NCBI GenBank assembly: GCA_902608305.1
Contig: CACLNK010000001.1
Span: forward strand, 1 to 64,000
Reading direction: 5' to 3'
Length of the DNA stretch: 64,000 nt
Origin: an uncultured Pelagibacteraceae bacterium
GTDB lineage: Bacteria > Pseudomonadota > Alphaproteobacteria > Pelagibacterales > Pelagibacteraceae
A model generated the notes under the pieces. That model was given only the letters and a program-made list of their open reading frames with translations. It ran no database searches and had not been told where the DNA came from. Below are positions 8,975 to 18,966 of this stretch, piece after piece (the stretch's first letter is position 1; every line of letters starts with the position of its first letter). The position numbers were made by a program, and so were the translations under genes.

Positions 8975-9711
8975 TGAAAAACTTAGTCGAAGTTAAAAAT
9001 ATTAAAAAAAAATATGGATCAAAAGAAGCTGTAAAAGGTATTTCATTTAACATAAAAGAAAATGAAATCTTAGGACTACTTGGGCCTAATGGTTCTGGAA
9101 AAACAACAACCATAGGAATGATGCTTGGTTTACTAAAACCTTCAAATGGAGAAATATTAATAGATGGAAAAAAAATTGAGGAAAATAGAATAGAAACTCT
9201 TCAAAAAATAAATTTTATTTCGCCTTATATTGAGTTGCCAAAAAAGCTTACGTTAAAACAAAACTTAATTGTTTACTGTAAATTATATAATGTCTTGGAT
9301 ATTAAAAATAGAATCGAATACCTTGTTGAAAAACTAAGATTAGAAAATTTATTAAATAGAGTAACAGGGGAACTTTCCTCAGGACAAAAAAATAGAGCTA
9401 GTTTAGCCAAGGCTTTAATAAATAACCCTACTGTTTTATTTTTAGATGAACCAACAGCTTCGCTTGATCCAGAAATTGGAGACTTTGTTAGAAGCTTTTT
9501 AGAAAATTACAAAAAAGAAAAAAAAATATCAATTTTATTGGCATCACACAATATGACCGAAGTAACAAGATTATGTAAAACAGTGCTAATGATGAAGGAT
9601 GGTATTATTATTGACAAAGGCCATCCGGAAGAATTGATAAAAAAACATGGTAGAAAAAACTTAGAAGAAGTTTTTTTAAAACTTTCAAGGAGCAGTGATG
9701 AGCTTTATTAG
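8974..9711 (+). CDS. ABC transporter ATP-binding protein (ABC-2 export type)
   Basis: ATPase subunit of an export-type ABC transporter. Walker A is GLLGPNGSGKTT, the signature is LSSGQKNRASLAKAL, Walker B is VLFLDEPTASLD, and the switch histidine is in LLASHNMTEV. 245 aa with the C-terminal extension typical of the DrrA/NodI/CcmA-like group. It overlaps the permease gene by 17 bases, so the two are a unit. The substrate (drug, lipid or polysaccharide) cannot be told from sequence. Confidence 0.9.
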   Translation: MKNLVEVKNIKKKYGSKEAVKGISFNIKENEILGLLGPNGSGKTTTIGMMLGLLKPSNGEILIDGKKIEENRIETLQKINFISPYIELPKKLTLKQNLIVYCKLYNVLDIKNRIEYLVEKLRLENLLNRVTGELSSGQKNRASLAKALINNPTVLFLDEPTASLDPEIGDFVRSFLENYKKEKKISILLASHNMTEVTRLCKTVLMMKDGIIIDKGHPEELIKKHGRKNLEEVFLKLSRSSDELY

Positions 9712-10489
9712 AATTTATGGTCTTTTTTTAAGACATTTTTATTTAATTACCAGATCTTTTCCAAGAGTTTTAGATTTAATTTACTGGCCATCAATTCAGA
9801 TAACTTTGTGGGGATTTATATCAAATTTTTTTGCATCCCATAGCACATATTACAATAATGCAGTTGGTGTAATTCTGACATGTGCAATTCTTTATGATTT
9901 TCTTTTTAGAACAAGCATTGGTTTTAATATGTTATTTTTAGAAGAAATTTGGAGTAGAAACTTTACAAATTTATTCATTGCACCAATTAAAATAGGTGAA
10001 ATAATTATTTCTTTAGTTCTTACAGCTTTAATCAGAGCTTTGATTGGACTTATTCCGGCAATTTTGCTTACTTCTCCTCTTTTTGGAATATCTTTACTAG
10101 ATCTTGGTATGCATTTGTTTTTGCTTTTTTTAAGTTTATACATATTTGGGATTACACTTGGAATATTTGTGTCAGCAGGATTATTAAGATTTGGTCCTTC
10201 ATTTGAGAATATTGCTTGGTCAACTATGTTTCTACTAGCTCCTTTTGGTTGTATTTACTACCCAGTAGAAATTTTACCCGAATTTTTTCAAAAAATAGCT
10301 TACTCGCTTCCTCTCGTATATATTTTTGAAGAAGCTAGAAGTATTCTGATTGATCAGACTGTAAATTATAAAAATATAATGAATGCATTTTATTTTAATG
10401 GGATTTATTTGTTGCTAGCAATTTCATTGTTTTACTATTCCTTTGGGCAAGCACGTAAAAAAGGAACCTTAATCAATATAGGTGAATAA
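9695..10489 (+). CDS. ABC-2 type transporter permease
   Basis: Membrane subunit pairing with the preceding ATPase. The 264-aa protein shows about six hydrophobic segments, including VILTCAILYDFLF near residue 60, the IIISLVLTALIRALIGLIPAILL pair near 110-130 and a last helix before GQARKKGTLINIGE. The layout fits the ABC-2 permease family (as in NodJ/DrrB/KpsM-like exporters). No periplasmic binding protein is encoded nearby, which agrees with export. Substrate unknown. Confidence 0.87.
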   Translation: MMSFIRIYGLFLRHFYLITRSFPRVLDLIYWPSIQITLWGFISNFFASHSTYYNNAVGVILTCAILYDFLFRTSIGFNMLFLEEIWSRNFTNLFIAPIKIGEIIISLVLTALIRALIGLIPAILLTSPLFGISLLDLGMHLFLLFLSLYIFGITLGIFVSAGLLRFGPSFENIAWSTMFLLAPFGCIYYPVEILPEFFQKIAYSLPLVYIFEEARSILIDQTVNYKNIMNAFYFNGIYLLLAISLFYYSFGQARKKGTLINIGE

Positions 10490-10490
10490 T

Positions 10491-10567
10491 TGGTGCGCCC
10501 GGAAGGACTTGAACCCTCAACCTCCTGATCCGAAGTCAGGCGCTCTATCCAATTGAGCTACAAGCGC
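10491..10567 (-). tRNA. tRNA-Arg (anticodon TCG)
   Basis: The minus strand folds as a full cloverleaf: acceptor GCGCTTG paired with CGGGCGC (two G-T pairs), D-arm AGCTCAATTGGATAGAGC, anticodon stem CCTGA/TCAGG with loop CTTCGGA giving anticodon TCG, T-arm GAGGGTTCAAGTCCTTC, and an encoded CCA end at 10491-10493. It lies between the ABC permease and rluD on the opposite strand to both. No integrase is seen next to it. Confidence 0.95.
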
Positions 10568-10590
10568 ATATAGTATTAATATTACAGTTT

Positions 10591-11571
10591 ATGAAAAAAA
10601 TCATTAATTTATTAGTTGGATCAGAAGAAAATAATCAAAGAGTTGATGTTTTTATTAATAAAAAAGAATCCTCATTAAGTAGAACTAGAATAAAAAATTT
10701 AATAATTAATAAAAAATTAAAATTAAATAGTAAAATTTTAATTAGTCCTGCTAAAAAAGTTTTAACTAATGATAATTTAACACTTGAAATACCTGTGCCA
10801 AAAGTTGCCTCTCTCAAACCATATAAATTTAAATTAAATATTATTTATGAGGATAAGGATTTATTAATTATTGATAAGCCCGCTGGTATTATAATGCACC
10901 CAGGTGCAGGGAATCACGACAATACAATAGTAAATGCTTTAATTAATTATTGTAAAGATAATCTTTCAAATATTGGTGATGAATTAAGACCGGGAATTGT
11001 CCATAGAATTGATAAAGAAACATCTGGATTAGTCGTTATAGCTAAAAACAATATTACACATGAAAATTTATCAGTACAATTTAATAAACATACCATAATT
11101 AGAATTTATCAATTAATGATTTGGGGAAAACTTAGACCTCAATCAGGAAAGATCGAAACTTTAATAACTAGAAGTACAAAAAATAGACAATTAATGGAAG
11201 TTGGAATTATCAGAGGAAAAAAAGCTGTAACTAATTATCAAACATTAGAAGTTTTTGAAAATGATAAAATACCTACTTTAAGTTTGGTTGAATGTAAACT
11301 TGAAACTGGAAGAACGCACCAAATTAGAGTTCATATGAATCACAAAGGAAATAGCATATTAGGTGATAAAAAATATAAAAAAAAATTTAAGAAATTTAAA
11401 AATGTCGACACTAATTTAGAAAAATTAATTTTAAAATTAGATAGGCAATTTTTACATGCTAAAACGCTAGGATTTATTCACCCTACTAACAGGAAAAAAA
11501 TTGAATTTTCCTCTTTTTTGCCGCAAGAACTTGACATTATATTAAAAACGCTTAGAAAACTTAACAAATAA
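10591..11571 (+). CDS. rluD: Ribosomal large subunit pseudouridine synthase, RluD family
   Basis: Converts uridines of 23S rRNA (helix 69 in the E. coli RluD case) to pseudouridine. An S4 RNA-binding domain covers roughly residues 1-80 (SLSRTRIKNLIINKKLKLN), then the catalytic domain with the RluA-family signature HRIDKETSGLVVIAKN, whose Asp is the nucleophile, and GRTHQIRVHMNHKGNSILGD. 326 aa is normal. The start lies 23 bases beyond the tRNA-Arg gene on the other strand; rpoH follows. RluD/RluC-type specificity is inferred. Confidence 0.9.
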   Translation: MKKIINLLVGSEENNQRVDVFINKKESSLSRTRIKNLIINKKLKLNSKILISPAKKVLTNDNLTLEIPVPKVASLKPYKFKLNIIYEDKDLLIIDKPAGIIMHPGAGNHDNTIVNALINYCKDNLSNIGDELRPGIVHRIDKETSGLVVIAKNNITHENLSVQFNKHTIIRIYQLMIWGKLRPQSGKIETLITRSTKNRQLMEVGIIRGKKAVTNYQTLEVFENDKIPTLSLVECKLETGRTHQIRVHMNHKGNSILGDKKYKKKFKKFKNVDTNLEKLILKLDRQFLHAKTLGFIHPTNRKKIEFSSFLPQELDIILKTLRKLNK

Positions 11572-11612
11572 AACATTGTAATAATAAATTTTTTTATTAA
11601 ATAATTACCAAT

Positions 11613-12506
11613 ATGAACACTACAACAAACTATAATCTACCAACTTTATCAAATGAGGGAGGTCTTTCTGTATATTTGGCACAAATAAAAAAATTTCCCA
11701 TGCTTGATTCAGAAGAAGAATATATGTTAGCAAAAAATTGGAAAACTACTGGTAACTTAAAATCAGCTGAAAAACTAGTTACTAGTCACTTAAGATTAGT
11801 AGCAAAAATTGCTATGGGTTACAAAGGATATGGACTTCCAGTTAATGAAATGATTTCAGAGGGCAATGTTGGACTGATGCAAGCTGTAAAAAAATTTGAA
11901 CCAGAAAAAGGATTTAGATTAGCAACATATGCTATGTGGTGGATCAAAGCTGCGATTCAAGAATATATATTAAGATCTTGGAGCCTCGTTAAAATTGGAA
12001 CAACTACAGCGCAAAAAAAACTATTTTTCAACTTAAAAAAAATTAAAAATCAAATAGCGCCTAGATCAGAAGGAGACTTAAGAGATGAACACGTTTCGGA
12101 AATAGCTCAAAAACTTAACGTAAAAAAAGATGAAGTTGTTTCAATGAATAGGAGACTTGCAGGAAAAGAAAGTTCTTTAAATGCACAAATTGGTGAAGAT
12201 GGTGATGAATGGCAAGATTGGCTTACGGACAAAGGTATGGATCAAGAATTAAAATTTGCCCAAAAAGAAGAAATGGATCAACGGAAAGATCTATTAAAAG
12301 ATTCTATCAAAATTTTAAATGATAGAGAAAAAGAAATTCTCTATGCTAGAAGACTTGATGATGATCCCATAACATTAGAAGATTTGAGTAAAAAATATAA
12401 AATTAGTAGAGAAAGAATTAGGCAAATAGAAAATAAAGCTTTTGAAAAAGTACAAAAACATATGCTAAACTCTGCTAGATCAAAAAATTTACTTCCAGCT
12501 AATTAA
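11613..12506 (+). CDS. rpoH: RNA polymerase sigma factor RpoH (sigma-32)
   Basis: Heat-shock sigma factor. Region 2 is clear (LVTSHLRLVAKIAMGYKGYGLPVNEMISEGNVGLMQAVKKFEPEKGFRLATYAMWWIKAAIQEYILRSWS), followed by the RpoH-box-like QKKLFFNLKKIK, and region 4.2 (TLEDLSKKYKISRERIRQIENKAFEKV). 297 aa is the usual length. The rluD-rpoH order is common in Alphaproteobacteria. It converges on purA, whose stop is two bases away. ftsH at 17008-18900 is a classical RpoH target in other bacteria. Confidence 0.96.
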   Translation: MNTTTNYNLPTLSNEGGLSVYLAQIKKFPMLDSEEEYMLAKNWKTTGNLKSAEKLVTSHLRLVAKIAMGYKGYGLPVNEMISEGNVGLMQAVKKFEPEKGFRLATYAMWWIKAAIQEYILRSWSLVKIGTTTAQKKLFFNLKKIKNQIAPRSEGDLRDEHVSEIAQKLNVKKDEVVSMNRRLAGKESSLNAQIGEDGDEWQDWLTDKGMDQELKFAQKEEMDQRKDLLKDSIKILNDREKEILYARRLDDDPITLEDLSKKYKISRERIRQIENKAFEKVQKHMLNSARSKNLLPAN

Positions 12507-12508
12507 AA

Positions 12509-13801
12509 CTATAAATCGAAAGGGTTTTCTAAAAGAATCGTATCTTCTCTTTTGGGGCTTGTAGAAATACTAGAGATTTTAGCTCCAATAAAATCTTCAA
12601 GTGCAAATATATATTTTTTTGCATTACTTGGTAATGATTCAATATTTTTTATTCCTTTGGTAGGAGATTTCCATCCCTCAAAAACTTTATAGATCGGTTT
12701 TATCTTTAATTGATCTTCAGCAGCTGCGGGTAAATAGTTAATTTTTTTCCCGTTCAGCTCATATTGAACACAAATCTTTATTTCATCTAATTCATCCAAT
12801 ACATCTAATTTAGTTAATGCAATTCCATTTATTCCAGAAACTTTTATAGTTTGACGAACAAGTACTCCGTCAAACCAGCCACATCTTCTTTTTCTACTCG
12901 TTACCGTTCCAAATTCTTTTCCTTTTTTACCTAAAAACCTGCCAATTTTATCTTTTAATTCTGTTGGAAAAGGACCTTCGCCAACTCTAGTTGTATACGA
13001 TTTTGTTATACCTAAAACATATTGAATTGAATCAGGTCCACAACCTGTGCCTGTGGCTGCACTTGCAGCAACCGTATTTGAAGAAGTTACAAAAGGATAA
13101 GTTCCATGGTCTACATCTAGTAAAATTCCTTGTGCTCCTTCAAAAAGGATTTTCTTTTTTCTTTTTTTAAATTCATCAATTTTTAGCCAAACGGGTTGTG
13201 AAAACTTTAAAATTTCAGGCGCAATTTTTAATAATTGTTTTTTTAATTCGTCCTTTTTATATTTTTTTTTACCTAGACCCTTTCTAATTGCATTGTGGTG
13301 AAGTAAAACATTTTTTAATCTATGATCCAAATTACTTTCAGATCTTAAATCCATAACACGAATTGATCTTCTGCCAACCTTATCTTCGTAAGCTGGACCT
13401 ATTCCTCTTCTAGTAGTGCCAATTTTACCTTTTCCTGCTGCATCCTCTCTTATTTCGTCCATCTCTTTATGAAAAGGCAATATAAGGGTTGCTGAGTCTG
13501 AGATAATAAAATTATTTTCGTTTACTTCTACACCTTTCAATTTAATTTCTTTGATCTCATCAAGCAATGCCCACGGATCTACTACAACGCCATTACCTAT
13601 AACTGATATTTTATTTTTTCTAACAATTCCTGATGGAAGTAATCTTAATTTATAAGTTACGTCATCAATTACTAAGGTATGCCCAGCGTTATGACCACCT
13701 TGAAAACGAATAACTACATCTGCTTGGTCTGATAACCAGTCAACAATTTTTCCTTTGCCTTCATCTCCCCACTGTGAACCTACAACAACAATATTTTTCA
13801 T
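12509..13801 (-). CDS. purA: Adenylosuccinate synthetase
   Basis: GTP-dependent first step from IMP to AMP. The N-terminus has the GDEGKGK P-loop and GGHNAGHT; later GTTRRGIGPAYEDK, DVDHGTYPFVTSSNT and TRVGEGPFPTE are all family signatures. 430 aa, full length. Its start base is the last base of the thiD stop, so purA is co-transcribed behind thiD. guaA and guaB, the competing GMP branch, are also in this window at 41061-44120. Confidence 0.97.
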   Translation of the reverse strand: MKNIVVVGSQWGDEGKGKIVDWLSDQADVVIRFQGGHNAGHTLVIDDVTYKLRLLPSGIVRKNKISVIGNGVVVDPWALLDEIKEIKLKGVEVNENNFIISDSATLILPFHKEMDEIREDAAGKGKIGTTRRGIGPAYEDKVGRRSIRVMDLRSESNLDHRLKNVLLHHNAIRKGLGKKKYKKDELKKQLLKIAPEILKFSQPVWLKIDEFKKRKKKILFEGAQGILLDVDHGTYPFVTSSNTVAASAATGTGCGPDSIQYVLGITKSYTTRVGEGPFPTELKDKIGRFLGKKGKEFGTVTSRKRRCGWFDGVLVRQTIKVSGINGIALTKLDVLDELDEIKICVQYELNGKKINYLPAAAEDQLKIKPIYKVFEGWKSPTKGIKNIESLPSNAKKYIFALEDFIGAKISSISTSPKREDTILLENPFDL

Positions 13802-14613
13802 TATCTAAATTTTTTATATATTATAATCGAATTTAAATGGTTTATTGGACCATAGCCCTTACCATAGTTAAGCTTAGATCCTATGGCATGGTTTACATAC
13901 TTAGTGCCTAACTCACAAGATTTCTTTAATGGTTTTCCACACGAAAAATATGTAGTAATAGCGCTTGCTAAAGTACATCCTGTTCCATGTGTATTTTTGG
14001 TTGCAATTTTTTTATTTTTAAAAATTTTAATTTCATTTTTATTAACAAATACATCGTTAACAGTTTTTGTATTCAAATGCCCTCCTTTAACTAAAACGTT
14101 ATTAGCACCTTTGCTAAGCAATATATTTGCTGCATAAATCATATCTTCCATATTATTTATTTTTGTTTTGGTTAAAATTTCAGTCTCAAAAATATTTGGA
14201 GTTATCAAGGTTGCTTTTTTGATCAATTTATTTTTTAAAATGTTTATTGCTTTATTATCTATTAATCTTGTACCACCTTTAGCCACCATGACAGGGTCCA
14301 AAACTATCTTTGAAATTTTAACTTTATTTAATGCCCTAATTACTGAATTTATAACTTTTGAAGAATGCAACATGCCAATTTTGATTGCATCTGGTTTGAT
14401 GTCCTGGCATGTAAATGTAATTTGTTTAAAAATCTCTTTAGAATCAATAGAAACAATTGATTTAACCCCTGTTGTATTTTGAGTAGTAATTGCTGTAATT
14501 GCTGTCATTGCATAGGAACCTAATGCTGTAACTGTTTTAATATCTGCTTGAATGCCAGCCCCTCCAGAAGAATCTGACCCTGCTATTATGAGAACTTTAG
14601 ATTTTGGTTTCAA
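13801..14613 (-). CDS. thiD: Hydroxymethylpyrimidine/phosphomethylpyrimidine kinase
   Basis: Phosphorylates HMP and HMP-P to HMP-PP for thiamine synthesis. The family start LIIAGSDSSGGAGIQADIKT is intact, as is the catalytic C-terminal loop NTHGTGCTLASAI. 270 aa is typical. It lies between glmM (one base upstream) and purA. thiE is at 33479 in the same window and no thiC is present here; cultured SAR11 is known to depend on external pyrimidine precursor, which fits retention of thiD. Confidence 0.95.
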   Translation of the reverse strand: MKPKSKVLIIAGSDSSGGAGIQADIKTVTALGSYAMTAITAITTQNTTGVKSIVSIDSKEIFKQITFTCQDIKPDAIKIGMLHSSKVINSVIRALNKVKISKIVLDPVMVAKGGTRLIDNKAINILKNKLIKKATLITPNIFETEILTKTKINNMEDMIYAANILLSKGANNVLVKGGHLNTKTVNDVFVNKNEIKIFKNKKIATKNTHGTGCTLASAITTYFSCGKPLKKSCELGTKYVNHAIGSKLNYGKGYGPINHLNSIIIYKKFR

Positions 14614-14614
14614 T

Positions 14615-15946
14615 TTATTTGATTGTTCTTTTTATTATATCAATACACCTTTTATTCAATTTTTTATTATTAGATTCTATCATAATTCTTATCTTTGACT
14701 CGGTTCCTGATTTTCTTACTAACAATCTGCCTTTTCCATTAATTATTTTGCTTGCAAATTTAATGGCTTTTTTACAATTAATATTATCAATAATATTTTT
14801 ATCTTTAACTTCTACGTTTTCTAAAATTTGTGGTGTCTGCTTAAATACATTAAAAAACTTGCTAGCTTTTTTTCCCTTTCTAAGGGAAAACAAAATTTCT
14901 AACGCTACTAACAGACCATCACCAGTTGTTGCAAATTTTCCTAAAATTATATGACCTGATTGTTCTCCACCCAAATTAAACTTATTTTTTTTCATCTTTT
15001 CTTTAACATAACGATCACCTACGTCTGCTCTAAGAAACCTTATTTTATTTCTCTTAAAAAACTTTTCTAGACCATAATTGGACATTAATGTGCCAATTAC
15101 TCCGCCACGTAACATTTTTTTATTTTTCCATCTTTTAGCTAATGCCGCTATGATTTGGTCTCCATCAATTATATTGCCTTTTTCATCGCTCATTATTACT
15201 CTATCTCCATCCCCATCTAGAGAGATTCCAAGATGTGCTTTATATTTTTTAACGACGGCTTGAATCTTTTTTGGAAAAGTAGAGCCACATTTATAATTAA
15301 TATTTAAACCATTTGGCTTAATTCCGGTTGCGATTACTTTTGCACCTAATATTTTTAATAATGTTGGGCCAGATTTGTAACTTGCTCCATTAGCACAATC
15401 TATAACGATTTTAAGACCTTTTAAGCTAAAATTTCTTGGAAAATTTTTACGTAAAATTTTAATATATTCATCGGTTCCATTTTCTAGTCTTTTAACTCTG
15501 CCAAGAACTTTTGGTTTGGAAAGCTGAGTAATAGTTTTTTGATCAATTAGAGTTTCAATTTTTTTTTCAATTTTATCTGAAAGTTTTAATCCATCCGGAC
15601 CGAATAATTTTAAACCATTGTCATGATAAGGGTTGTGTGAAGCTGTAATCATGATACCCATATTTGCTTTCATGGATTTAGTTAACATTGCAAGCCCGTT
15701 AGTTGGCAATGGCCCTAGTGTAAATACGTGCATTCCTGCAGATGCTAATCCCGAGACCAATGCAGGTTCCAAAGTATATCCTGATAACCTTGTATCTTTT
15801 GCTATTATTGCTGTTTGTTTAGTTTTTTTTTGATTTTTAAAAAATGTTCCTGCGGCTAAACCAAATTTAAAAAACATTTCGCCATTGATTTTCTCCTGAT
15901 TTACTGGGCCTCTTATTCCATCTGTACCAAAATATTTTTTTGTCAT
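14615..15946 (-). CDS. glmM: Phosphoglucosamine mutase
   Basis: Interconverts glucosamine 6-phosphate and glucosamine 1-phosphate on the way to UDP-GlcNAc for peptidoglycan and LPS. Phosphohexomutase signatures: active-site phosphoserine loop ITASHNPYHDNG, metal-binding DGDGDR, sugar-binding GGEQSGH, and C-terminal phosphate loop RKSGTESKIRIM. 443 aa is full length. The start overlaps the folP stop by one base, in the conserved ftsH-folP-glmM order. Confidence 0.97.
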   Translation of the reverse strand: MTKKYFGTDGIRGPVNQEKINGEMFFKFGLAAGTFFKNQKKTKQTAIIAKDTRLSGYTLEPALVSGLASAGMHVFTLGPLPTNGLAMLTKSMKANMGIMITASHNPYHDNGLKLFGPDGLKLSDKIEKKIETLIDQKTITQLSKPKVLGRVKRLENGTDEYIKILRKNFPRNFSLKGLKIVIDCANGASYKSGPTLLKILGAKVIATGIKPNGLNINYKCGSTFPKKIQAVVKKYKAHLGISLDGDGDRVIMSDEKGNIIDGDQIIAALAKRWKNKKMLRGGVIGTLMSNYGLEKFFKRNKIRFLRADVGDRYVKEKMKKNKFNLGGEQSGHIILGKFATTGDGLLVALEILFSLRKGKKASKFFNVFKQTPQILENVEVKDKNIIDNINCKKAIKFASKIINGKGRLLVRKSGTESKIRIMIESNNKKLNKRCIDIIKRTIK

Positions 15947-17001
15947 TAATTTTTTAATAATTCTCTAAATACTTTAATACCTTGGCTAACTTCATTAACA
16001 TCGTGTACTCTTAAAATTTGAACGCCCTGCATTAACGTAAATAATATTGATCCAAGCGTTCCTCCCAATCTATCTTTACTATCATTTTTTCCAGAAATAT
16101 CTTTAATAAATTTTTTTCTGGACATGCCGAGTAATATAGGAAAACCCAAACTATGAAAAAGAGAAATTTTAGAAATTAATGTAATATTATGTTTCAAGTT
16201 TTTACCAAAACCTATGCCAGGATCAATTATAATATTATTATGCTTAATGCCTTTAAAACGAGCGTACTTTATCTTTTCTTCAAAATAATCATAAATATCT
16301 AATAATACATTTTTATATTTTGGATTTTTTTGCATTGTGGATGGTTTGCCTTGAATGTGATGTATAACAAAAGGCATGTTGTATTTTTTTATAATTTTAA
16401 TTGATTGATTATCAAATTTTAATCCTGAAATATCATTAATAAGTTTAATGCCAAGCTTTATTCCTTTTTCCATTATCAAGGATTTTCTACTATCTAAAGA
16501 TACTGGTATTTTTTTCTTTTTTAATTTTTTAAGAGTTAGTCCAATTCTATTCCATTCATTTTTGCTTTTAATTTCTTTAGATCCTGGGCGCGCAGATTCT
16601 CCACCAACATCAATAATGTTTGATCCTGCTTTAAATAACTGAAGAGCGTGATTATAACCTAAATTATTTTTATTATATTTTCCTCCATCAGAAAAACTAT
16701 CAGGGGTTAAGTTTAAAACTCCCATAATATTTGGAAGATTTTTAAAACTTAAATTTGAAAAATTTTTTTTTCTTTTCGCTATAATTTTTAAATCTTTGTT
16801 AACTTTTTTTTTTAACTCTAATGGTAAATTTTTTATTTCTTTAATACTAATTAATTTGCTATTATTTCTCGATAAAATTTCTATATGATCAAAAGAAATT
16901 TCTAAATTGCTATTAAGTGGTAATGCCTTTTTCTTTTTAACTAAGTTTTTTGAATTACTACCATAATGAAAATTACACACTCTTGTGTAATATTTTTTCA
17001 T
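15946..17001 (-). CDS. folP: Dihydropteroate synthase
   Basis: Condenses p-aminobenzoate with DHPP in folate synthesis. The catalytic core starts near residue 90 with NIMGVLNLTPDSFSDGG and continues with IIDVGGESARPGS, PVSLDSRKS, LINDISGL, IIDPGIGFGKN and LGMSRKKFI, all family signatures. The roughly 85-residue lysine-rich N-terminal segment before the core makes it longer (351 aa) than enterobacterial FolP (about 280 aa); extended forms are found in Alphaproteobacteria. It lies six bases behind ftsH and abuts glmM. Confidence 0.94.
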   Translation of the reverse strand: MKKYYTRVCNFHYGSNSKNLVKKKKALPLNSNLEISFDHIEILSRNNSKLISIKEIKNLPLELKKKVNKDLKIIAKRKKNFSNLSFKNLPNIMGVLNLTPDSFSDGGKYNKNNLGYNHALQLFKAGSNIIDVGGESARPGSKEIKSKNEWNRIGLTLKKLKKKKIPVSLDSRKSLIMEKGIKLGIKLINDISGLKFDNQSIKIIKKYNMPFVIHHIQGKPSTMQKNPKYKNVLLDIYDYFEEKIKYARFKGIKHNNIIIDPGIGFGKNLKHNITLISKISLFHSLGFPILLGMSRKKFIKDISGKNDSKDRLGGTLGSILFTLMQGVQILRVHDVNEVSQGIKVFRELLKN

Positions 17002-17007
17002 TACAAA

Positions 17008-18900
17008 TTAGTGAACAATTTTTGGCTTTAATCCAATAGATCCTAGTGCTGATCCTTGGTCTTCATCTTCAACTTTTAAATCTTCTTTGTTTGCAGGATA
17101 TACATTTTTATTAACTAAATTTTCAATTTCTTCACCTGTTAATGTTTCGTATGTTAAAAGTGCCTTTGCTAATTTGTGCAAATCATCAAGTTTTTCTGTA
17201 AGAACTTTTTTTGCTCTGTCATACCCTTTATCAACAATCTTTCTTATTTCTAAATCCACTTTTCTTGATGTTTCTTCAGACATATGCTGTTGTCTTGCAA
17301 CTGATCTTCCTAGGAACACTTCTTCTTCATTTTCTCCATAAGCAACGGGGCCCAATTCTTTACTTAAGCCTGCTTTCATAACCATTGCTCTTGCTCTTTT
17401 TGTAGCTTGCTCAATGTCACTTGAGGCTCCAGTCGTAACCTTGTCTTCACCAAAAATAATTTCTTCTGCCACTCTTCCTCCCATAGCTATAGCCATTTGA
17501 GCGTGTAATTGTTCTCTAGTTTGAGATAACTCATCTCTTTCAGGAAGCTGCATAACCATTCCTAGCGCTCTTCCTCTTGGTATTATTGTTGCTTTGTGAA
17601 TTGGGTGAGCTGCTTTTTCATTAATAGTTACTATTGCATGCCCAGCTTCATGGTAAGCAGTTAATTTTTTTTCTTCTTCTGTCATTACCATTGATCTTCT
17701 TTCGGCACCCATCATAACTTTATCCTTAGCTTCTTCGAATTCAGTATACGTCACTATTCTTTTGTTTTTTCTTGCTGCTAGTAAAGCTGCTTCATTAACT
17801 AAGTTTGCCAAATCTGCACCTGAAAAACCAGGTGTTCCTCTTGCTACAATTCTTAAATTAATATCTGGAGTCATTGATATTTTTTTTACATGTACTTTTA
17901 AAATTTTTTCTCTACCAAGAATATCTGGTAGTGATACGACCACCTGTCTATCAAATCTTCCTGGTCTTAAAAGTGCAGGATCTAAAACATCTGGTCTGTT
18001 AGTAGCGGCAATTATTATTACTCCTTCATTAGTGTCAAAACCATCCATCTCTACTAACAATTGATTTAAAGTTTGTTCTCTCTCATCATTGCCACCGCCT
18101 AATCCAGCTCCTCGACTTCTTCCAACAGCATCTATTTCATCTATAAAAATAATACACGGAGAATGTTTTTTTCCTTGTTCAAACATATCTCTAACTCTTG
18201 AAGCGCCAACTCCAACAAACATTTCAACAAAGTCTGATCCTGAAATAGTAAAGAATGGAACATCTGCTTCTCCAGCTATAGCCCTTGCTAGTAAAGTTTT
18301 ACCTGTACCTGGGGCTCCTACCAATAAACATCCTCTTGGTATTTTTCCCCCAAGTCGACTAAATTTTTTTGGATCTTTTAAAAATTCAACAACTTCTTCA
18401 ACTTCTTCTTTTGCTTCTTCAATACCAGCTACATCATTAAAAGTTACCTTGCCTTTTAATTCATTCATCATTTTCGCTTTTGATCTACCAAAACCCATAG
18501 CACCACCTTTGCCACCTTGCATTTGTCTCATAAAGAAAATCCAAACTGCAATTAATAACAACATTGGAAACCAAGATAAAAGCACTCCAAACAATGAAGG
18601 CATTTTTTCTTCTAAAGGTGCTGCTGAAATACTTACACCTTTGTTAGTAAGCTTCTCAATTAAGTTAGGATCATTAGGTGAGTAGGTTGAAAATCTACTT
18701 CCGTTAGATAAAATTCCGTGAATATTATTTCCTTGGATTTGAACTTCGACAACTCTACCATTGTCGACCTCTGATAAAAATTCAGAAAATATTATTGTAT
18801 CTTTTTTGTTAATCGAGCTTTGTGGATTTTTAAACATATTGTATAAGCCAATAGTTAAAAAAACTATTACACCCCACATCGCTAAATTTTTTAAATTCAT
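17008..18900 (-). CDS. ftsH: ATP-dependent zinc metalloprotease FtsH
   Basis: Membrane-anchored AAA protease for quality control of membrane proteins and regulatory factors such as RpoH. Two transmembrane helices (about residues 5-24 and 106-126) flank a periplasmic domain. The AAA module has Walker A GAPGTGKTLLARAIAGEA, Walker B IIFIDEIDAVG and the SRH region; the protease zinc site is HEAGHA. 630 aa, full length. A 66-base gap separates it from tilS upstream; it holds a CTTG and CTTATC pair 15 bases apart (minus strand, 18935-18909) that could be a heat-shock-type promoter, but this is weak. Confidence 0.97.
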   Translation of the reverse strand: MNLKNLAMWGVIVFLTIGLYNMFKNPQSSINKKDTIIFSEFLSEVDNGRVVEVQIQGNNIHGILSNGSRFSTYSPNDPNLIEKLTNKGVSISAAPLEEKMPSLFGVLLSWFPMLLLIAVWIFFMRQMQGGKGGAMGFGRSKAKMMNELKGKVTFNDVAGIEEAKEEVEEVVEFLKDPKKFSRLGGKIPRGCLLVGAPGTGKTLLARAIAGEADVPFFTISGSDFVEMFVGVGASRVRDMFEQGKKHSPCIIFIDEIDAVGRSRGAGLGGGNDEREQTLNQLLVEMDGFDTNEGVIIIAATNRPDVLDPALLRPGRFDRQVVVSLPDILGREKILKVHVKKISMTPDINLRIVARGTPGFSGADLANLVNEAALLAARKNKRIVTYTEFEEAKDKVMMGAERRSMVMTEEEKKLTAYHEAGHAIVTINEKAAHPIHKATIIPRGRALGMVMQLPERDELSQTREQLHAQMAIAMGGRVAEEIIFGEDKVTTGASSDIEQATKRARAMVMKAGLSKELGPVAYGENEEEVFLGRSVARQQHMSEETSRKVDLEIRKIVDKGYDRAKKVLTEKLDDLHKLAKALLTYETLTGEEIENLVNKNVYPANKEDLKVEDEDQGSALGSIGLKPKIVH

Positions 18901-18966
18901 ATGATTAAGATAAGAATTATTATTAATTAAACAAGTGTCATTTTACAACAATATTGAGTTTCAAAG

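Noticed and set aside
18089..18685. 198-codon open frame opposite ftsH
   Set aside because: Antisense shadow of the AAA domain of a certain gene; Pro/Ser-rich with no motif or start site.
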